Positions 32,331 through 40,835 of a stretch of 45,947 bases of DNA are shown here, piece after piece; position 1 is the first letter of the stretch, and every line of letters starts with the position of its first letter. Below the pieces are notes generated by a model. That model did no database searches. It was not told the origin of the DNA and was given only the letters and a program-made list of their open reading frames with translations. The position numbers and the translations under genes were made by a program. Location: contig JAJKHS010000036.1 of assembly GCA_021154885.1 (NCBI GenBank), forward strand, positions 1-45,947, given 5' to 3'. This DNA comes from Thermoanaerobaculum sp. GTDB taxonomy: Bacteria; Acidobacteriota; Thermoanaerobaculia; Multivoradales; UBA5704.

Positions 32331-32446
32331 TGCAGGTGCGGGTGACCGCCTGTCTTTGACCTCGCGCTTCCCATGCGGCACACTGGTAGTCTCTGAAGCG
32401 GATTACCAACGCGCCGATCGCCGGTCGGCAGGGAGAGCCCGAATTC

Positions 32447-33058
32447 GTGTCTCAGACCAGGAGGCCAGGCCCCTCATCGAGCCGGATCACTCAGCTTCTC
32501 GTGGAGTGGCGCGGCGGCGACGAGCGCGCTCTCGAGGAGCTGGCACCTCTGGTCTACGGCGAGCTGAACCGGCTCGCGCGGCTCTACTTCAACCGCGAGC
32601 GAAAACGGCCGACGCTGGAGACGCGCGACCTGGTTCACGACGCCTTCGTGAGGCTGTGCGATCTCCAGACCGTCGACTGGCAGAGCCGCGTCCATTTCTT
32701 CGCGGTCGCCGCCCGCATCATGCGGCGGATCCTCATCGATCGCGCGCGGAAGCGTCAGAGCTCGAAACAGGGTGGCGATCTCGTCCTGCTGAGACTCGAC
32801 GAGATTCCCGAGCTGGCGGTGGAGAGGAGCGCTGACCTGGTGGCGCTGGACGATGCCCTGACGGAGCTCGAGGCCGTGGACGAGACTCTCGCCAGAATCG
32901 TCGAGCTGCGGTTCTTCGGTGGCCTGGGCCATGATGAGATCGCCGCCGTCCTGGGCCTCTCCAATCCCACGGTGCGCCGGCACTGGCGGCTCGCCAAGAG
33001 CTGGCTTCATCGCCGGCTCAGTGGCGCCGTCACGGGAGAGATCCATGGCGGAGGCTGA
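32447..33058 (+). CDS. ECF-type RNA polymerase sigma factor
   Basis: The 203-residue product has sigma region 2 (ALEELAPLVYGELNRLARLY, then TRDLVHDAFVRLCDL and VHFFAVAARIMRRILIDRAR) and region 4 with a helix-turn-helix (LRFFGGLGHDEIAAVLGLSN followed by PTVRRHWRLAKSWLHRRL). It is of the ECF subgroup common in Acidobacteriota and Planctomycetota, which is usually linked to Ser/Thr kinases rather than anti-sigma factors. Start GTG 32447 has GGGAG 10 bases upstream. Its end overlaps the kinase gene by 14 bases, so both are made together and the kinase probably controls it by phosphorylation or binding. Confidence 0.9.
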   Translation: MSQTRRPGPSSSRITQLLVEWRGGDERALEELAPLVYGELNRLARLYFNRERKRPTLETRDLVHDAFVRLCDLQTVDWQSRVHFFAVAARIMRRILIDRARKRQSSKQGGDLVLLRLDEIPELAVERSADLVALDDALTELEAVDETLARIVELRFFGGLGHDEIAAVLGLSNPTVRRHWRLAKSWLHRRLSGAVTGEIHGGG

Positions 33059-35768
33059 ACGCTTTCGCCGTCTGAGGGCGATCTTCGACGTCGTCGCCGA
33101 GACGCCACCCGGCGAACGGCAGCGTGCCTTGGAGGAGCTCTGTCGCGGCGAGCCGGATCTCCAGTCGGAGGCTGAGGCCCTCCTGGCAGCCGAGGCCGAT
33201 GCCAGCGCTTTCCTGGCGGACCTTTCCCAGGCGGCCGGCGTCGCGCTGCCCTCTCTGCTCGGCCGTCAGCTTGGGCCCTACCGCATCGAGCGGAAGCTCG
33301 GCGAGGGAGGCATGAGCACCGTCTATGTGGCCGTGCGCGCCGATCTCGCCTATCAGCAACGGGTGGCGATCAAGATCTTCGGCTTCAGTCCGGATCGCGC
33401 GGACCTTCTTCTCCGTTTCCAGGCGGAGCGGCAGATCCTGGCCTCGCTGCGCCACCCGGCCATCGCGCGCCTGCTGGATGGCGGAGCCACCGAGGAGGGG
33501 CTCCCTTACCTGGTCATGGAGCTCATCGAGGGCGTGCCCATCGACCAGTATTGCGAGGAGCACCGGCTGACGACCGGCGAGCGCATCGACCTCTTCCTCA
33601 GGATCTGCGAGGCGGTGGCCTATGCGCACCGCAACCTCGTCGTCCACCGCGACCTCAAGCCCGCGAACATCCTGGTAGACGCGGAAGGTGCCCCGAAGCT
33701 GCTCGACTTCGGGATCGCCAAGCTCCTCGCCGGAGCACCGTTGCCGCTCGGACCGCAGGAGACGCAGACCGGCCAGCGCCTGATGACGCCCCAGTATGCG
33801 AGCCCGGAGCAGGTGATGGGAGGGCCCATCACGACGGCCACGGACGTCTATGCCCTCGGGGTCCTGCTCTACGTCCTGCTGACCGGCTGCCTGCCTTACC
33901 GGGTCGCCGCCGAGCGGCCGGGAGAGCTCGAACGGGTGATCGCCGAGCGGCCGCCGGAGCCTCCGAGCCAGGTGGCGCCGCCTGCGCTGCGGCGGGCTCT
34001 CAAGGGCGACCTCGACAACATCGTGCTCACCGCTCTGCGCAAGGAGGCGCCGCAGCGCTACCCGGCGGTCGACTCCCTGGCCGAGGACCTGCGCCGCCAT
34101 CGGCAGGGCCTGCCCGTTTCGGCGCTGCCCGCCACCCTCGGCTATCGCCTGCGTAAATTCGTCGGACGGTACCCCCTGGCCGTCGCCGCCTGGAGCGCGA
34201 CCTTCCTGGTGATCCTGGGGCTCGCCATCTCCATGACTTTCCAATCGGTCCGCCTGCGGCGTGAGCGGGACCGGGCCGTTCAGGTGACCGGCTTTCTGGA
34301 AGACATCTTCAAGAGCTCGGATGCCGAGGAGGCGCGAGGCAGGGAGCTCACGGCCCGCGAGTTGCTCGATCGCGGCGGGGCGAAGGTCCTGGCGGAGCTC
34401 AAAGGCCAGCCGGAGACGGAGGCCGCCCTCGCGCTCACCATCGGCAAGGCCTACCGCAGCCTCGGCCTTTACGACAGCGCCGCGCCCCTGCTCGAGCGCT
34501 CTCTGGCGCTGCGGCGGCAGCGGTGGGGAGAGACTCACCCCGAGGTGGCCGAGTGCCTCGACAACCTGGCCGACCTCTACCTGCGGCGCGACGAGATCTC
34601 CAGGGCCGAGGAGGCCGCGCGCCGGGCGCTCGCCATCCGCCGGGCGAGGGGAGGAGAGAGCGACCCGGCGATCCTGGAAAGTCTCAACGGGCTTGGCATG
34701 GTCCTGCTCACCAAGGCCGACTTCGCCGGCGCCGAGCCCCTGTTCCGCGAGGCTCTGCGGATCGATCGCCAGCATTTCGGCCGCGCGCACAAGGAGAGCG
34801 TGCCGATCCTCGCCAACCTGGCCGTCCTCGAGAAACAGAAAGGTGATCTCGCCGCCGCCGAGGGCTTGTACCGGGAGGCCCTTGCCATCGCGCGCCGCCA
34901 GTACGGCCCGGCGCATCCCTGGACTTCGATTCTGCTCGGCAACCTCGCCGTGCTGTTGACCCGCCGGGGGGATCTGGCCGCTGCCGAGGCGACCTACCGG
35001 GAGGCCTTGGCCGTGGCTCACCGCGCTTACGGGGCGGAGCATCCATCGATCGCCTTGCAGCTCAACAACCTCGGTTCCGTGCTCGTCGACCGCGGCCGAG
35101 GGGCGGAGGCCGAATCGCTGTATCGCCAGGCGCTGGCGATGCAGAGAAAGCTCCTCGGCAACGATCGGGTCCACGTTTCGTTGACCCTCAACAACCTGGC
35201 CGATCTGCTGTCGATGAAAGGAGACCGGAAGGCGGCGCGGCCGCTTTATGAAGAGTCCCTGCGGATCGTCAGAAAACTCTTCGGCGAAGAGCATCCGCGG
35301 GTTGCCGATCAGCTCGCCAACCTGGCCGTCTTCCTCGTCGGAGAGGGCGACTCCAGGGCCGCCGAACCCCTCGCCCGGGAGGCCCTGGCGATCCGTCGCA
35401 AAGTCTTCGGCGAGACCCATCCGTCCTATGCCGCATCGCTCGTCATCCTGGGCAACCTCCGCCTGGCCGAGGGCTCCCCGGCCGAGGCCGAGCCCCTGCT
35501 GCGCCAGGGCCTCGCCATTCTCCGGAAAAAGCTGCCGGCAAATCACCAGGACACCGCTGCGGCCGAGAGCCAATTGGGGAGCTGCCTGGCTGCCCGCGGT
35601 CGGTCCGCCGAAGCCGAGCCCCTCCTGGTCTCGGGGTACCAGACCCTGAAGAGCACGCTCGGACCCTCCCATCCTCGCACCACCGCCGCCCTGCAGCGCC
35701 TGAACGCCTTCTACGAGTCCACCGGCAAGGCCGGACGATCCATCCATCCAGCGCAGACCGGCCGGTGA
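33045..35768 (+). CDS. Membrane Ser/Thr kinase with C-terminal TPR array
   Basis: A 907-residue protein: an N-terminal helical region (1-75), then a Hanks-type kinase domain with the Gly loop LGEGGMSTVY, Lys in VAIKIF, catalytic VVHRDLKPANILVD (Asp near 202), LLDFGIAK and TPQYASPEQ, then a membrane helix (YPLAVAAWSATFLVILGLAI, about 374-394) and about ten TPRs of the 42-residue tetratricopeptide TPR_12 type (for example PEVAECLDNLADLYLRRDEI, HPSIALQLNNLGSVLVDRGR) to residue 890. All kinase residues are present. The ATG at 33045 has GGGAG 6 bases upstream. The TPR part lies outside the membrane and probably senses a protein or peptide ligand. Confidence 0.92.
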   Translation: MAEAERFRRLRAIFDVVAETPPGERQRALEELCRGEPDLQSEAEALLAAEADASAFLADLSQAAGVALPSLLGRQLGPYRIERKLGEGGMSTVYVAVRADLAYQQRVAIKIFGFSPDRADLLLRFQAERQILASLRHPAIARLLDGGATEEGLPYLVMELIEGVPIDQYCEEHRLTTGERIDLFLRICEAVAYAHRNLVVHRDLKPANILVDAEGAPKLLDFGIAKLLAGAPLPLGPQETQTGQRLMTPQYASPEQVMGGPITTATDVYALGVLLYVLLTGCLPYRVAAERPGELERVIAERPPEPPSQVAPPALRRALKGDLDNIVLTALRKEAPQRYPAVDSLAEDLRRHRQGLPVSALPATLGYRLRKFVGRYPLAVAAWSATFLVILGLAISMTFQSVRLRRERDRAVQVTGFLEDIFKSSDAEEARGRELTARELLDRGGAKVLAELKGQPETEAALALTIGKAYRSLGLYDSAAPLLERSLALRRQRWGETHPEVAECLDNLADLYLRRDEISRAEEAARRALAIRRARGGESDPAILESLNGLGMVLLTKADFAGAEPLFREALRIDRQHFGRAHKESVPILANLAVLEKQKGDLAAAEGLYREALAIARRQYGPAHPWTSILLGNLAVLLTRRGDLAAAEATYREALAVAHRAYGAEHPSIALQLNNLGSVLVDRGRGAEAESLYRQALAMQRKLLGNDRVHVSLTLNNLADLLSMKGDRKAARPLYEESLRIVRKLFGEEHPRVADQLANLAVFLVGEGDSRAAEPLAREALAIRRKVFGETHPSYAASLVILGNLRLAEGSPAEAEPLLRQGLAILRKKLPANHQDTAAAESQLGSCLAARGRSAEAEPLLVSGYQTLKSTLGPSHPRTTAALQRLNAFYESTGKAGRSIHPAQTGR

Positions 35769-35904
35769 TCGCTTTCTCCCCCCTTTCTCGCTTCTAGGGA
35801 GTGTGCCGCCGGCACGCGCCGGCAATCGACGGCTCCCGTGCTCGACGTGTCGCTGCCGCGGGAGAAACGAAAACTTCCAGAGTCACTCTGGCGGGAGGTT
35901 CCCC

Positions 35905-37059
35905 ATGGCGTTGCCCAGGTTGCGGCCGGTCGTCGTTGTTTCCCTTCTGTTCCTGTTCTCCTCCGGCGGGATGCAATCCGTCTACGGCTACGATGGCTGC
36001 TCGGTCCTGCCGCAAAGCTTTCCGGGCAGGGAGGTCCTGCAGGAGTCGCTGGATGCCATTCTCGGAGGGGCCTGTGGACGTCACGATACGTGCTACAGCA
36101 CCTGCCTTGGAGGGGCTTTCCTGCAAAGTCGCAAGCATACGTGCGATCTTGTATTCTTGCTGGAGCTCGAGGATTGGTGCAACGACTCTTCGACCAGACA
36201 AGAGGTTGCCGCTCTCGGGATTTCTCCCGACGAGTTCGTGAGGGATTGCGAAGCGGCGATGCTGGCTGGCTACGCTGCGCTTCAGACCCCAATCGCGCAG
36301 GCGGCGTATGACGCCGCCCAGACTGCGTGTGATAACTGTGTGCGGAGCGGCGGGACCTGGGATCCCACGAACGACCTCTGCATCCCGTTCAACTTTGGCG
36401 ACGGTGACGGCGGCAGGGGTGGCCTCGGCCGTTGTCCCGACGTCGATCCTGCGACGATCGCCAACTGTGAGCTGGGCGGGTGGTGGGAGGCCACCCTCTG
36501 TCTGTGTCTGGGGGACGGCGCCAGCCCCATCATCGTGGATTTGAGCGGCAACGGGTTCCGTCTCACGGGAGCCGGCAACGGCGTGGATTTCGATATCGAT
36601 GGCGACGGCGTGAAGGAGCGGCTCGGCTGGACCCGGGCAGGTTTCGACGAGGCTTTCCTCGTGCTCGATCGCAACCAGAACGGGAAGATCGACGACGGCA
36701 CCGAGCTGTTCGGCAATTTCACGGTCCAACCCGCTTCCCGGACGCGCAACGGCTTCCGGGCCCTGGCGATGTTCGATCAGCCGGACATGGGAGGCAATGG
36801 CGATGGCAAGCTGACGGCCGCGGATCTCATCTTCCCCGAGCTCGGGCTCTGGACCGATCTCAACCACGACGGCGTCGTGGGCCCCTTGGAGATGTGGTCC
36901 CTCGCGGACTGGGGCGTGGTCGAAATCGATCTCAAGTACAAGCGGGAACGGCGCCAGGACCAGTACGGCAACCAGTTCCGCTACAAGGCCGGCGTCACCT
37001 TCGCCGACCACCGCCGGAGCTTCGCCTATGACGTCTTCCTGGTGGAGGGCAACCGATAG
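35905..37059 (+). CDS. Secreted phospholipase A2-like protein with Ca-binding repeats
   Basis: A 384-residue exported protein. GGGAGG lies 6 bases before the ATG. The signal peptide covers residues 1-28 (VVVVSLLFLFSSGG). ACGRHDTCYSTC at residues 56-67 matches the phospholipase A2 active-site motif C-x-x-H-D-x-C-Y, with His60 and Asp61; a later Asp in EFVRDCEAAML may be the second catalytic Asp. Seven to nine Cys in this domain suit disulfides. The C-terminal half has three EF-hand/dockerin-like loops: DIDGDGVKERLG, DRNQNGKIDDGTELFG and DLNHDGVVG, in a context (NGFRLTG, GWTRAGFDEAFLVLD) known from Ca-binding secreted proteins. A Ca-dependent extracellular lipase is the likely role. No chaperone or immunity gene is seen. 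Confidence 0.7.
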   Translation: MALPRLRPVVVVSLLFLFSSGGMQSVYGYDGCSVLPQSFPGREVLQESLDAILGGACGRHDTCYSTCLGGAFLQSRKHTCDLVFLLELEDWCNDSSTRQEVAALGISPDEFVRDCEAAMLAGYAALQTPIAQAAYDAAQTACDNCVRSGGTWDPTNDLCIPFNFGDGDGGRGGLGRCPDVDPATIANCELGGWWEATLCLCLGDGASPIIVDLSGNGFRLTGAGNGVDFDIDGDGVKERLGWTRAGFDEAFLVLDRNQNGKIDDGTELFGNFTVQPASRTRNGFRALAMFDQPDMGGNGDGKLTAADLIFPELGLWTDLNHDGVVGPLEMWSLADWGVVEIDLKYKRERRQDQYGNQFRYKAGVTFADHRRSFAYDVFLVEGNR

Positions 37060-37089
37060 CGGGCGGGCAGCGAAATCCGTCGCTCGGCT

Positions 37090-37129
37090 GGGGTTGACCC
37101 TTCTCACAAGCTCGGACCGGGTCAACCCC
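37090..37129 (+). terminator. 11-bp perfect inverted repeat after the PLA2-like gene
   Basis: GGGGTTGACCC at 37090-37100 and GGGTCAACCCC at 37119-37129 can form an 11-bp stem with an 18-base loop, about 30 bases after the stop codon. No T-run follows, so it may be an operator or extragenic palindrome rather than an intrinsic terminator. The rest of the gap to 37253 shows nothing definite. Confidence 0.4.
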
Positions 37130-37253
37130 GCCATCTCATGTCCCTCCTATCCCGGTCGGCCTGCTCGGGGAACCGCCGGTAGTCACCTCTGGGCATCTCC
37201 CGGGCATCTGGCACGCATGGACGTTACAGGGGGACTCGTGGTATCCTTCCAGC

Positions 37254-37433
37254 ATGACTATCAAAGCCCGAGTTCACAATGGCCGATTCGTGGTGGAAGA
37301 GCCGGCCTCGTCTAGCGGCCAATTATTCCTTCTCGATGGCTTTACGGCCCTGTGCCGCTCCAACCCAACGTGTGTGTTACCAGCCTGTCGTGCTCGTCGA
37401 AATAGAATCTCATCATCAAGCTCCATTCGATAA
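37254..37433 (+). pseudogene. Truncated DUF104/AF2212-like antitoxin remnant
   Basis: The first 18 codons (MTIKARVHNGRFVVEEPA) look like the start of the small beta-type antitoxins of the DUF104/AF2212 group. After about 37308 the frame becomes low-quality, Ser/Arg-rich sequence lying over the 3' part of the opposite-strand gene, so only the 5' end of the antitoxin gene seems to have survived a rearrangement. No toxin gene follows. Confidence 0.35.
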
Positions 37434-37803
37434 CCCCCTCGTGCTCGGCATTGCGTACTCTGGCGGGGATGAAGCTCTTTAGGGTCTGGTCTTTGCCAGG
37501 AAAGCGCAGCTTCTCGAAATCGGAGTCCCGTTTGAACGCCGCAGGCCCCCTGTAAAGCGATCCATGCTCGATCTGATGAGTGGTGAGGAACTTTTCCACC
37601 TGCGTCACGCTCGAGCCCATGGGGACCTCGCTTTGAATGAGCCGCTCGTATTCGGCGAGTTTGGCCGCAAACGAGCCAGGATTTGGATGATGACCGTCGC
37701 TTAAAGGGCTGTCGCGGAATTGCCAGAAGACGTACGCGACGAATCCGACCGCCCCCGTGAGCAGTATGGCAGAGACGATCAGGAAAAGGTGGCGCAGGTT
37801 CAT
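37342..37803 (-). CDS. Membrane-anchored hypothetical protein
   Basis: A 153-residue protein with one N-terminal membrane helix (HLFLIVSAILLTGAVGFVAY, about residues 5-24) and a soluble domain outside. The soluble part has VPMGSSVTQVEKFLTTHQI, which resembles the start of small periplasmic BamE/OmlA-like or SmpA-like folds (a turn followed by a helix), and ends with WSLMMRFYFDEHDRLVTHTL, two strands. The similarity is only by pattern. Base composition is lower in GC than the surroundings. No operon partner; on its 5' side about 320 bases without a convincing gene follow. Confidence 0.6.
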   Translation of the reverse strand: MNLRHLFLIVSAILLTGAVGFVAYVFWQFRDSPLSDGHHPNPGSFAAKLAEYERLIQSEVPMGSSVTQVEKFLTTHQIEHGSLYRGPAAFKRDSDFEKLRFPGKDQTLKSFIPARVRNAEHEGVIEWSLMMRFYFDEHDRLVTHTLGWSGTGP

Positions 37804-38125
37804 AGATTAGACGTTTTCAGAAACACTCGGCACCCGCTCTTCATCCGAAAGACTCCGTACTTTAGTGCCATCAGTTGAGCGGCCGCGTTAGCAGTCCGCT
37901 CGAGCCGCTGTGTTACCCCCGCTTCGGGCCAGCTGCGCCTCCGCTATTCCGCGCGCTCAGGTATGCAGATATCTATGGCACGAACCGGTCGGCCTGTCAA
38001 GAGGCCTCTTGACATTTCCCGGCCCTATGCACGACTATGCCTTGGCTGGGGGGCGCATGACAGCGAGAAACACCGCGAAGCACACTCCCGGTCCGCTGCG
38101 CTTGCGTATAAGGAACGAGTCGCGT

Positions 38126-38335
38126 ATGACCTCATTCGAGTTGCAGGTCACCTCATCCGCGGGGCGAATGACCTCATCCGCGTTGCAGGTCATCTCATTC
38201 GCGGGGCAAGTGACCTCATCCGAGTTGCGGATCATCTCATCCGCGGATTGAGTGATCTCATCCGAGTTGCGGATCACCTCATCCACGGATTGAGTGATCT
38301 CATCCGAGTTGCAGATGACCTGACTCGCGGGGCCG
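38126..38335 (+). repeat. Five tandem 42-bp repeats (ten 21-bp half units)
   Basis: Units start at 38126, 38168, 38210, 38252 and 38294 and share ATGACCTCATCCGAGTTGCA with the second half GTCACCTCATCCGCGGGGCA. Since 21 and 42 are multiples of three, several frames stay open: the plus frame from 37963 to 38595 reads DLIRVAG/HLIRGAN heptads, and the minus frame 38035-38286 reads NSDEVT/NADEM-like repeats. Neither has a convincing start site, so I annotate only the repeat. Bases 37804-38125 before it hold no gene I can support. Confidence 0.75.
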
Positions 38336-38371
38336 CCGCCACGCTACTCGAACGCGGCAGGCCTATGCCGG

Positions 38372-38402
38372 CCACGGGCTACGGGACAAAGAGCGGCGAC
38401 AC
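38372..38402 (+). repeat. 31-bp dispersed repeat, copy B
   Basis: CCACGGGCTACGGGACAAAG followed by AGCGGCGACAC, two mismatches from copy A at 30284-30314. It lies just past the tandem repeat and ends 3 bases before the stop codon of the leftward gene. Confidence 0.55.
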
Positions 38403-38404
38403 GA

Positions 38405-39130
38405 TCATTCCTCGTACTCGTCCGACCCCTGAACCCAGAGGAACGATTGGATGTCGATCATGTCTCGCGGCCGTAAGTCGCGCAAGTCGCGCCGCACGAC
38501 TGCGGCAAATTCGAGGAGGCTCGTATAGGTCTCCCACGAGGGCCGGGATTTGTATTGAAGATCGAAGCCGTATTCGCGCGCTGCGGTGCGAGTGACGGTC
38601 GGTTTGAAGAAGATGTGCGTGTCCGGCTGCGCGATGAAGCCGAAGACCGTCACCACCGGCCACGTGAGGACTCGCGTCTGCTTGCGTGGCAAGGCCCCGA
38701 CCGTCTCGCACCAGCGCTCAAACCTGCGTTCCGTGTTCCCTGCACCGAAAAGAAAGCCATATAGCCCCTCGGCAAACAACCGCGCTCCCTCCGGCGGCTT
38801 CACAGCGTCGCGCAATGCCATTTTCTCGAAAGAGAAGAGGAGATTCGTCCGCGACTCGATCCGCACGGCGCGCGCCGCGATCTCGGTAAACTCTCCCTCC
38901 CGCAGCAACGAACGAAAAGCAGCGCGTCCGAGCAACTCGTTCCACTGCTCGTGCGCCTTCCACTTGTAATTCCGTTCCCAATCCAGGTAGATCTCATCCC
39001 GGAACCCCTGAGGAAAAAACCGGAGGAACTTGCGGCGACACTTTGCGGCCCCTGAGGAGGCGTGACGACGTTCCCGGAGGGGGGAGTCAATGCTCTCGGT
39101 GCCGAGCTTGCTGGCTTCCACGGTTCGCAT
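38405..39130 (-). CDS. Conserved-looking hypothetical protein, start uncertain
   Basis: A soluble 241-residue protein rich in aromatic and charged residues: FRDEIYLDWERNYKWKAHEQ (about 45-64), LREGEFTEIAARAVRIESRT, NLLFSFEKMALRDAV, VLTWPVVTVFGFIAQPDTHI, RDMIDIQSFLWVQGSDEYEE at the end. It looks well conserved but I cannot name the family. The ATG at 39130 has CGGAG touching it and no proper spacing. The frame remains open and coding-like upstream to about 39309 (including GLDRTWIKVCKDSSG) but without ATG, GTG or TTG, so the true start may have been lost by rearrangement next to the divergent gene at 39310. Confidence 0.6.
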   Translation of the reverse strand: MRTVEASKLGTESIDSPLRERRHASSGAAKCRRKFLRFFPQGFRDEIYLDWERNYKWKAHEQWNELLGRAAFRSLLREGEFTEIAARAVRIESRTNLLFSFEKMALRDAVKPPEGARLFAEGLYGFLFGAGNTERRFERWCETVGALPRKQTRVLTWPVVTVFGFIAQPDTHIFFKPTVTRTAAREYGFDLQYKSRPSWETYTSLLEFAAVVRRDLRDLRPRDMIDIQSFLWVQGSDEYEE

Positions 39131-39309
39131 CTCCGCTTCAGCGCCGAATACCGTCTGCTTCCGCGGTGTCGGCGTACCCGAGCTGTCCTTGCAAACCTTG
39201 ATCCAGGTTCGGTCCAGCCCTCTTCCGGGATATGTCGTAACGAAATCGGCCGAGACCGCGCCTATTCGATCGTACAGAGGCGATTCCGCCTCGGAAAAGG
39301 AGTTGGATC

Positions 39310-39600
39310 ATGGCCGTGACAGTGCCTCAGCTTACACGCAACGCTATCTTTGTCTTCGTCTCGCCCGGAGTGCTGGTGGACGGAGGCGGTTTCTACGTCG
39401 ATGCCAACGGGCACATTCATCGTATTCCCCCATGGGACCCGCAGGTGCGGGCGGCGCTCGACGCCGCGTCCGCACTCTTCGCCCATGCCAGCCTCGTGAG
39501 AGACCCCGAGATCGGTAAGCAGCTCTCGGCCCTGGGGGAGAGCATCGTCCAAAAGACCGTCCCCCAACTCGGTAAGATTGCTGGCGGAGGCGCCGGCTAG
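39310..39600 (+). CDS. Small hypothetical protein
   Basis: A 96-residue protein with AAGGAG 7 bases before the ATG. The N-terminus is beta-like (IFVFVSPGVLVDGGGFYVDA), then HIHRIPPWDPQVRAALDAAS and a helical end (DPEIGKQLSALGESIVQKTV). It is soluble, Gly-rich at the end and not recognised. It lies alone between two leftward genes. Confidence 0.6.
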   Translation: MAVTVPQLTRNAIFVFVSPGVLVDGGGFYVDANGHIHRIPPWDPQVRAALDAASALFAHASLVRDPEIGKQLSALGESIVQKTVPQLGKIAGGGAG

Positions 39601-39622
39601 GATCGACCCCACGAGCCGGAGC

Positions 39623-40612
39623 TCAATTCGGCGGTTTCTCCGGACGGCGCGGCTCTGGCTGCGGACTGGGAGCTGCCGCCGGCCGAGCGGTGGGAATGGG
39701 AGCCGGGACTCCCGCCTGGGCAAGGAAATCGAGCACGTCCGGACCCCAGATGGCGATGCCCTCTTCCCAGCAGGCGAAACCGGCATGCCCTTCCTGGTTG
39801 GTGGTGCCGAACGCCGGGTAGACCTTGGCCCGGTTCAAGAAGCCCTGGGCGCGGATCACCGGGCCCAGGACTTCACTCGGGCCCAGGTTGTAGTCGTTTT
39901 CAGCCTGAATGAGGAAGACCGGCGCTTTGGCGGCGTGGACCGCCGTGAGCAGACGGTTCCGGAGCTCGACGTTGGCCCACGACATCGCGCCCGGCGCGAA
40001 GGAGACGAAGGCGCTGACCCCCAGGTTTTGCTCGGCCGTCAGGAGGGTCTGGATACCGCCGTAGGAACAGCCCGTCACGACGATGTGCTTGCGGTCGACG
40101 AACGGTTGCTCTTGGATCCATCGGATCGCCGCCACGACGTCCTCGTTGTAGACGTCCTGGAGCTCGACCACCTTCTTTTGAAACGACGTTCTGTCGTGAG
40201 CTTGGGATTGATATCGATCGATCACGTCTTGAATGTACTCCCCGGGCGACGGCTTGTGGCCATGGCGGACGGGGAGGAAGAGGACGAATCCATGACTCGT
40301 GTAGAACTTTCCCAGGTCCGGGTGCGCGGTCGGCTCCTCCTCGCTGCCGTGATTCCAGACGACGGCAGGGAAGGGGCCCGTTCCCTGTGGCTTGTAGATC
40401 CAGCCGTGCAACATCAGCCCATTGCTCGGAAATTGAACCGGGATGGCCGTCTTGCGGAATTCCCGGAGCTCTGCGGACAGCTCCAACCGCGGCTTGACCG
40501 GCGCTACTTTGGCCGGCTCCGGTTTCCCGGCTGGCTGTGGAGCGGGCTGGGCGGCGAGAAGACTCGCCGCCAGAGCGGAGGACACGGCGAACAGCAACAG
40601 GTTCAGGCGCAT
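39623..40612 (-). CDS. Secreted alpha/beta hydrolase (dienelactone hydrolase-like)
   Basis: A 329-residue exported protein with GGGAGG 6 bases before the ATG at 40612. Signal peptide residues 1-22 (LLLFAVSSALAASLLAA), a Pro/Ala/Lys linker, then the hydrolase fold: VVWNHGSEEEP (oxyanion strand), nucleophile Ser in VTGCSYGGIQTLL, Asp in FLIQAENDYNLGPS, and His in NQEGHAGFACWEEG. The C-terminal 30 residues are Pro-rich (from AGVPAPIPTARP). The order and spacing suit peptidase S9/dienelactone-hydrolase relatives. Substrate unknown. Divergent from the solenoid gene, with 223 bases between. Confidence 0.8.
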   Translation of the reverse strand: MRLNLLLFAVSSALAASLLAAQPAPQPAGKPEPAKVAPVKPRLELSAELREFRKTAIPVQFPSNGLMLHGWIYKPQGTGPFPAVVWNHGSEEEPTAHPDLGKFYTSHGFVLFLPVRHGHKPSPGEYIQDVIDRYQSQAHDRTSFQKKVVELQDVYNEDVVAAIRWIQEQPFVDRKHIVVTGCSYGGIQTLLTAEQNLGVSAFVSFAPGAMSWANVELRNRLLTAVHAAKAPVFLIQAENDYNLGPSEVLGPVIRAQGFLNRAKVYPAFGTTNQEGHAGFACWEEGIAIWGPDVLDFLAQAGVPAPIPTARPAAAPSPQPEPRRPEKPPN

Positions 40613-40835
40613 GGAGGGCCTCCCATTCAAGGTTTCGCCGGAGAGCATACCAGAAGGGACCAGGGACTAGCACTAGCGGGCGCCCCGCGACACCCTGGCG
40701 CTGGCCGATGTCTCCCCGGCAGGGCACCTCTGGCTGGACGTATGAGCGGCCAACCTAGACGCCCTCAGGAGATAGACCAGTAAGCTGTTGTAACGTACTA
40801 CAGGAAACGGCTTCTAATATCTAGGAGGTAGAGCC

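Noticed and set aside
33030-35825. A 931-codon minus-strand frame over the kinase gene
   Set aside because: Shadow of a GC-rich gene; no motifs, while the plus frame has a complete kinase.
37804-37925. attC-like site near the 37342-37803 gene
   Set aside because: GTTAGC and TGTTAC strings are present but do not fit the GTTRRRY/RYYYAAC core or the required spacing.
38126-38335. Possible CRISPR array
   Set aside because: The 42-bp units are directly adjacent without unique spacers, and no cas gene is near.
40785-40820. Promoter TTGTAA/TAATAT before the solenoid gene
   Set aside because: The spacing is 21 bases, too long for a standard promoter.
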